A DNA stretch of 7,549 nucleotides from Gemmatimonadaceae bacterium (GTDB lineage: Bacteria; Gemmatimonadota; Gemmatimonadetes; Gemmatimonadales; Gemmatimonadaceae): the NCBI GenBank assembly GCA_013813605.1, contig JACCRL010000082.1, positions 1 through 7,549 on the forward strand. The letters are read 5' to 3'. A model generated the notes under the pieces. That model worked only from the letters and a program-made list of their open reading frames with translations, was not told where the DNA came from and ran no database searches. A program made the translations under genes and the position numbers. Shown piece by piece: positions 6,954 to 7,549 of the stretch; within the stretch, counting starts at the first letter, position 1; every line of letters begins with the position of its first letter.

Positions 6954-7549
6954 CTTGCCGGGCTTGATAGAAGGTTGGCGAAGATGCGGGCCCCTCCCGC
7001 CACACCGGCGGGGAGCTGCCTGAACAGCGCGAGCGGAACGTAGATGTACGTGCCCTTCCCATAGCTTGCCGTGAGAATCGCGGCGCGATTCGCCTGCTCC
7101 CCCGGATCGTTCATCGCCAGCAGCGGCTTGTAGCGCTCGTCGAAGGTGGTCGGCATGTAGGAAGCGCGCTCCTGTACCCATCCCTCGAAATCGGCGGCCG
7201 TTATCCTGTTCGGCCGGTTTAGAAACGGCGATGCCGCGTCGAGAACCGTCACCGGCGCGGTTTCATCAGTCACCCGTTCGGCGCGCGCAGCGAGCTTCAT
7301 CGCGTACGGCATCATGCCCGGCCGCATCATCTCCGCCTGGCCGTACTGCACCACCATCCGGCCGCCATTGCGCACGTACTCGAGCAGATATTCGTTGTTA
7401 TCGGCGAGCGTCTGGCTCGATTGATACGCGCGTGGCCCGACGACGATTGCGCGAAAACGCGCGAGGTCGGTGATGGGCAGGTCGTCGGGCTGAATCATCG
7501 TCACCGAAACGCCAAGCTGCTCGAGAACTGGGGCGACGTTGTCGCCGAC
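6950..7549 (-). CDS. C-terminal part of a large PIG-L-type deacetylase (GATase1-like domain), partial
   Basis: The frame runs off the right edge, so the start and N-terminal part are missing; 199 residues and a TGA stop are visible. The visible part resembles the C-terminal domain of large secreted or periplasmic PIG-L/LmbE-family proteins, whose N-terminal half would be a zinc-dependent N-acetyl-sugar deacetylase. Recognisable pieces are GDNVAPVLEQLGVSV (2-16) and FRAIVVGPRAYQ (32-43). LLEYVRNGGRMVVQYGQ follows at about 55-71, in the style of a glutamine-amidotransferase-like flavodoxin fold. Near the end are RITAADFEGWVQERASYMP, YKPLLAMNDPGEQ, YGKGTYIYVPLALFRQLPAGVAGGARIFANLL. The catalytic HPDD-type motif would lie outside the window, so the enzymatic assignment rests on domain resemblance alone. 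A GTG at 7504 could be read as a start, but the similarity continues upstream of it. The stop overlaps the receptor gene start as ATGA, so this gene probably belongs to the same transcript. Confidence 0.7.
   Translation of the reverse strand, partial: VGDNVAPVLEQLGVSVTMIQPDDLPITDLARFRAIVVGPRAYQSSQTLADNNEYLLEYVRNGGRMVVQYGQAEMMRPGMMPYAMKLAARAERVTDETAPVTVLDAASPFLNRPNRITAADFEGWVQERASYMPTTFDERYKPLLAMNDPGEQANRAAILTASYGKGTYIYVPLALFRQLPAGVAGGARIFANLLSSPAR

Noticed and set aside
6995..7015. An imperfect inverted repeat (CCCGCC/GGCGGG, extendable with one bulge) about 45 bases before the receptor start.
   Set aside because: It falls on codons for the LPAGVAGGAR stretch conserved in the family and is not adjacent to the start, so protein sequence and G+C explain it.
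6954..7181. N-terminal extension of the receptor frame by 76 codons.
   Set aside because: It precedes a clean lipoprotein signal peptide and is the out-of-frame shadow of the conserved end of the deacetylase-like gene.

Overview
The window is about 62-63% G+C by eye and gene-dense, with almost no intergenic space and no mobile element, RNA gene or CRISPR array that I can see. It looks like a chromosomal segment of a free-living, respiring bacterium. The best lineage clue is the partial gene at the right edge, which resembles the C-terminal domain of the large PIG-L-type deacetylases common in Gemmatimonadota and related soil phyla. Gemmatimonadota is therefore a reasonable guess, but it is inference from composition and family resemblance only.

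Left part, plus strand (1-1803): the 3' end of a nucleoside/simple-sugar type ABC permease (BPD_transp_2 family), followed closely by a drug-efflux-like MFS transporter. The two are probably co-transcribed. The MFS gene ends 48 bases before the stop of the convergent minus-strand cluster.

Right part, minus strand (7549 down to 1852): five genes read in one direction. In transcription order they are: a partial PIG-L-like deacetylase C-terminus; a lipoprotein solute-binding protein; an ABC ATPase with a TOBE tail; a fused two-domain permease of the ferric iron/thiamine/phosphonate class; and a type II NADH dehydrogenase (NDH-2). After choosing starts from context, every junction overlaps: ATGA, ATGA, TGATG, and an 8-base overlap with a TTG start. 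The middle three genes form one complete importer: periplasmic or lipid-anchored receptor, ATPase, and a single polypeptide carrying both membrane domains. NDH-2 is a separate respiratory enzyme that appears translationally tied to the importer.

The most interesting layer is structural. Three of the four overlapping junctions carry a short perfect inverted repeat next to the downstream start codon. In addition, the receptor belongs to an iron-binding-like family but shows no di-tyrosine at the expected place, so the substrate should not be assumed to be ferric iron. I see no clearly novel system beyond this arrangement.
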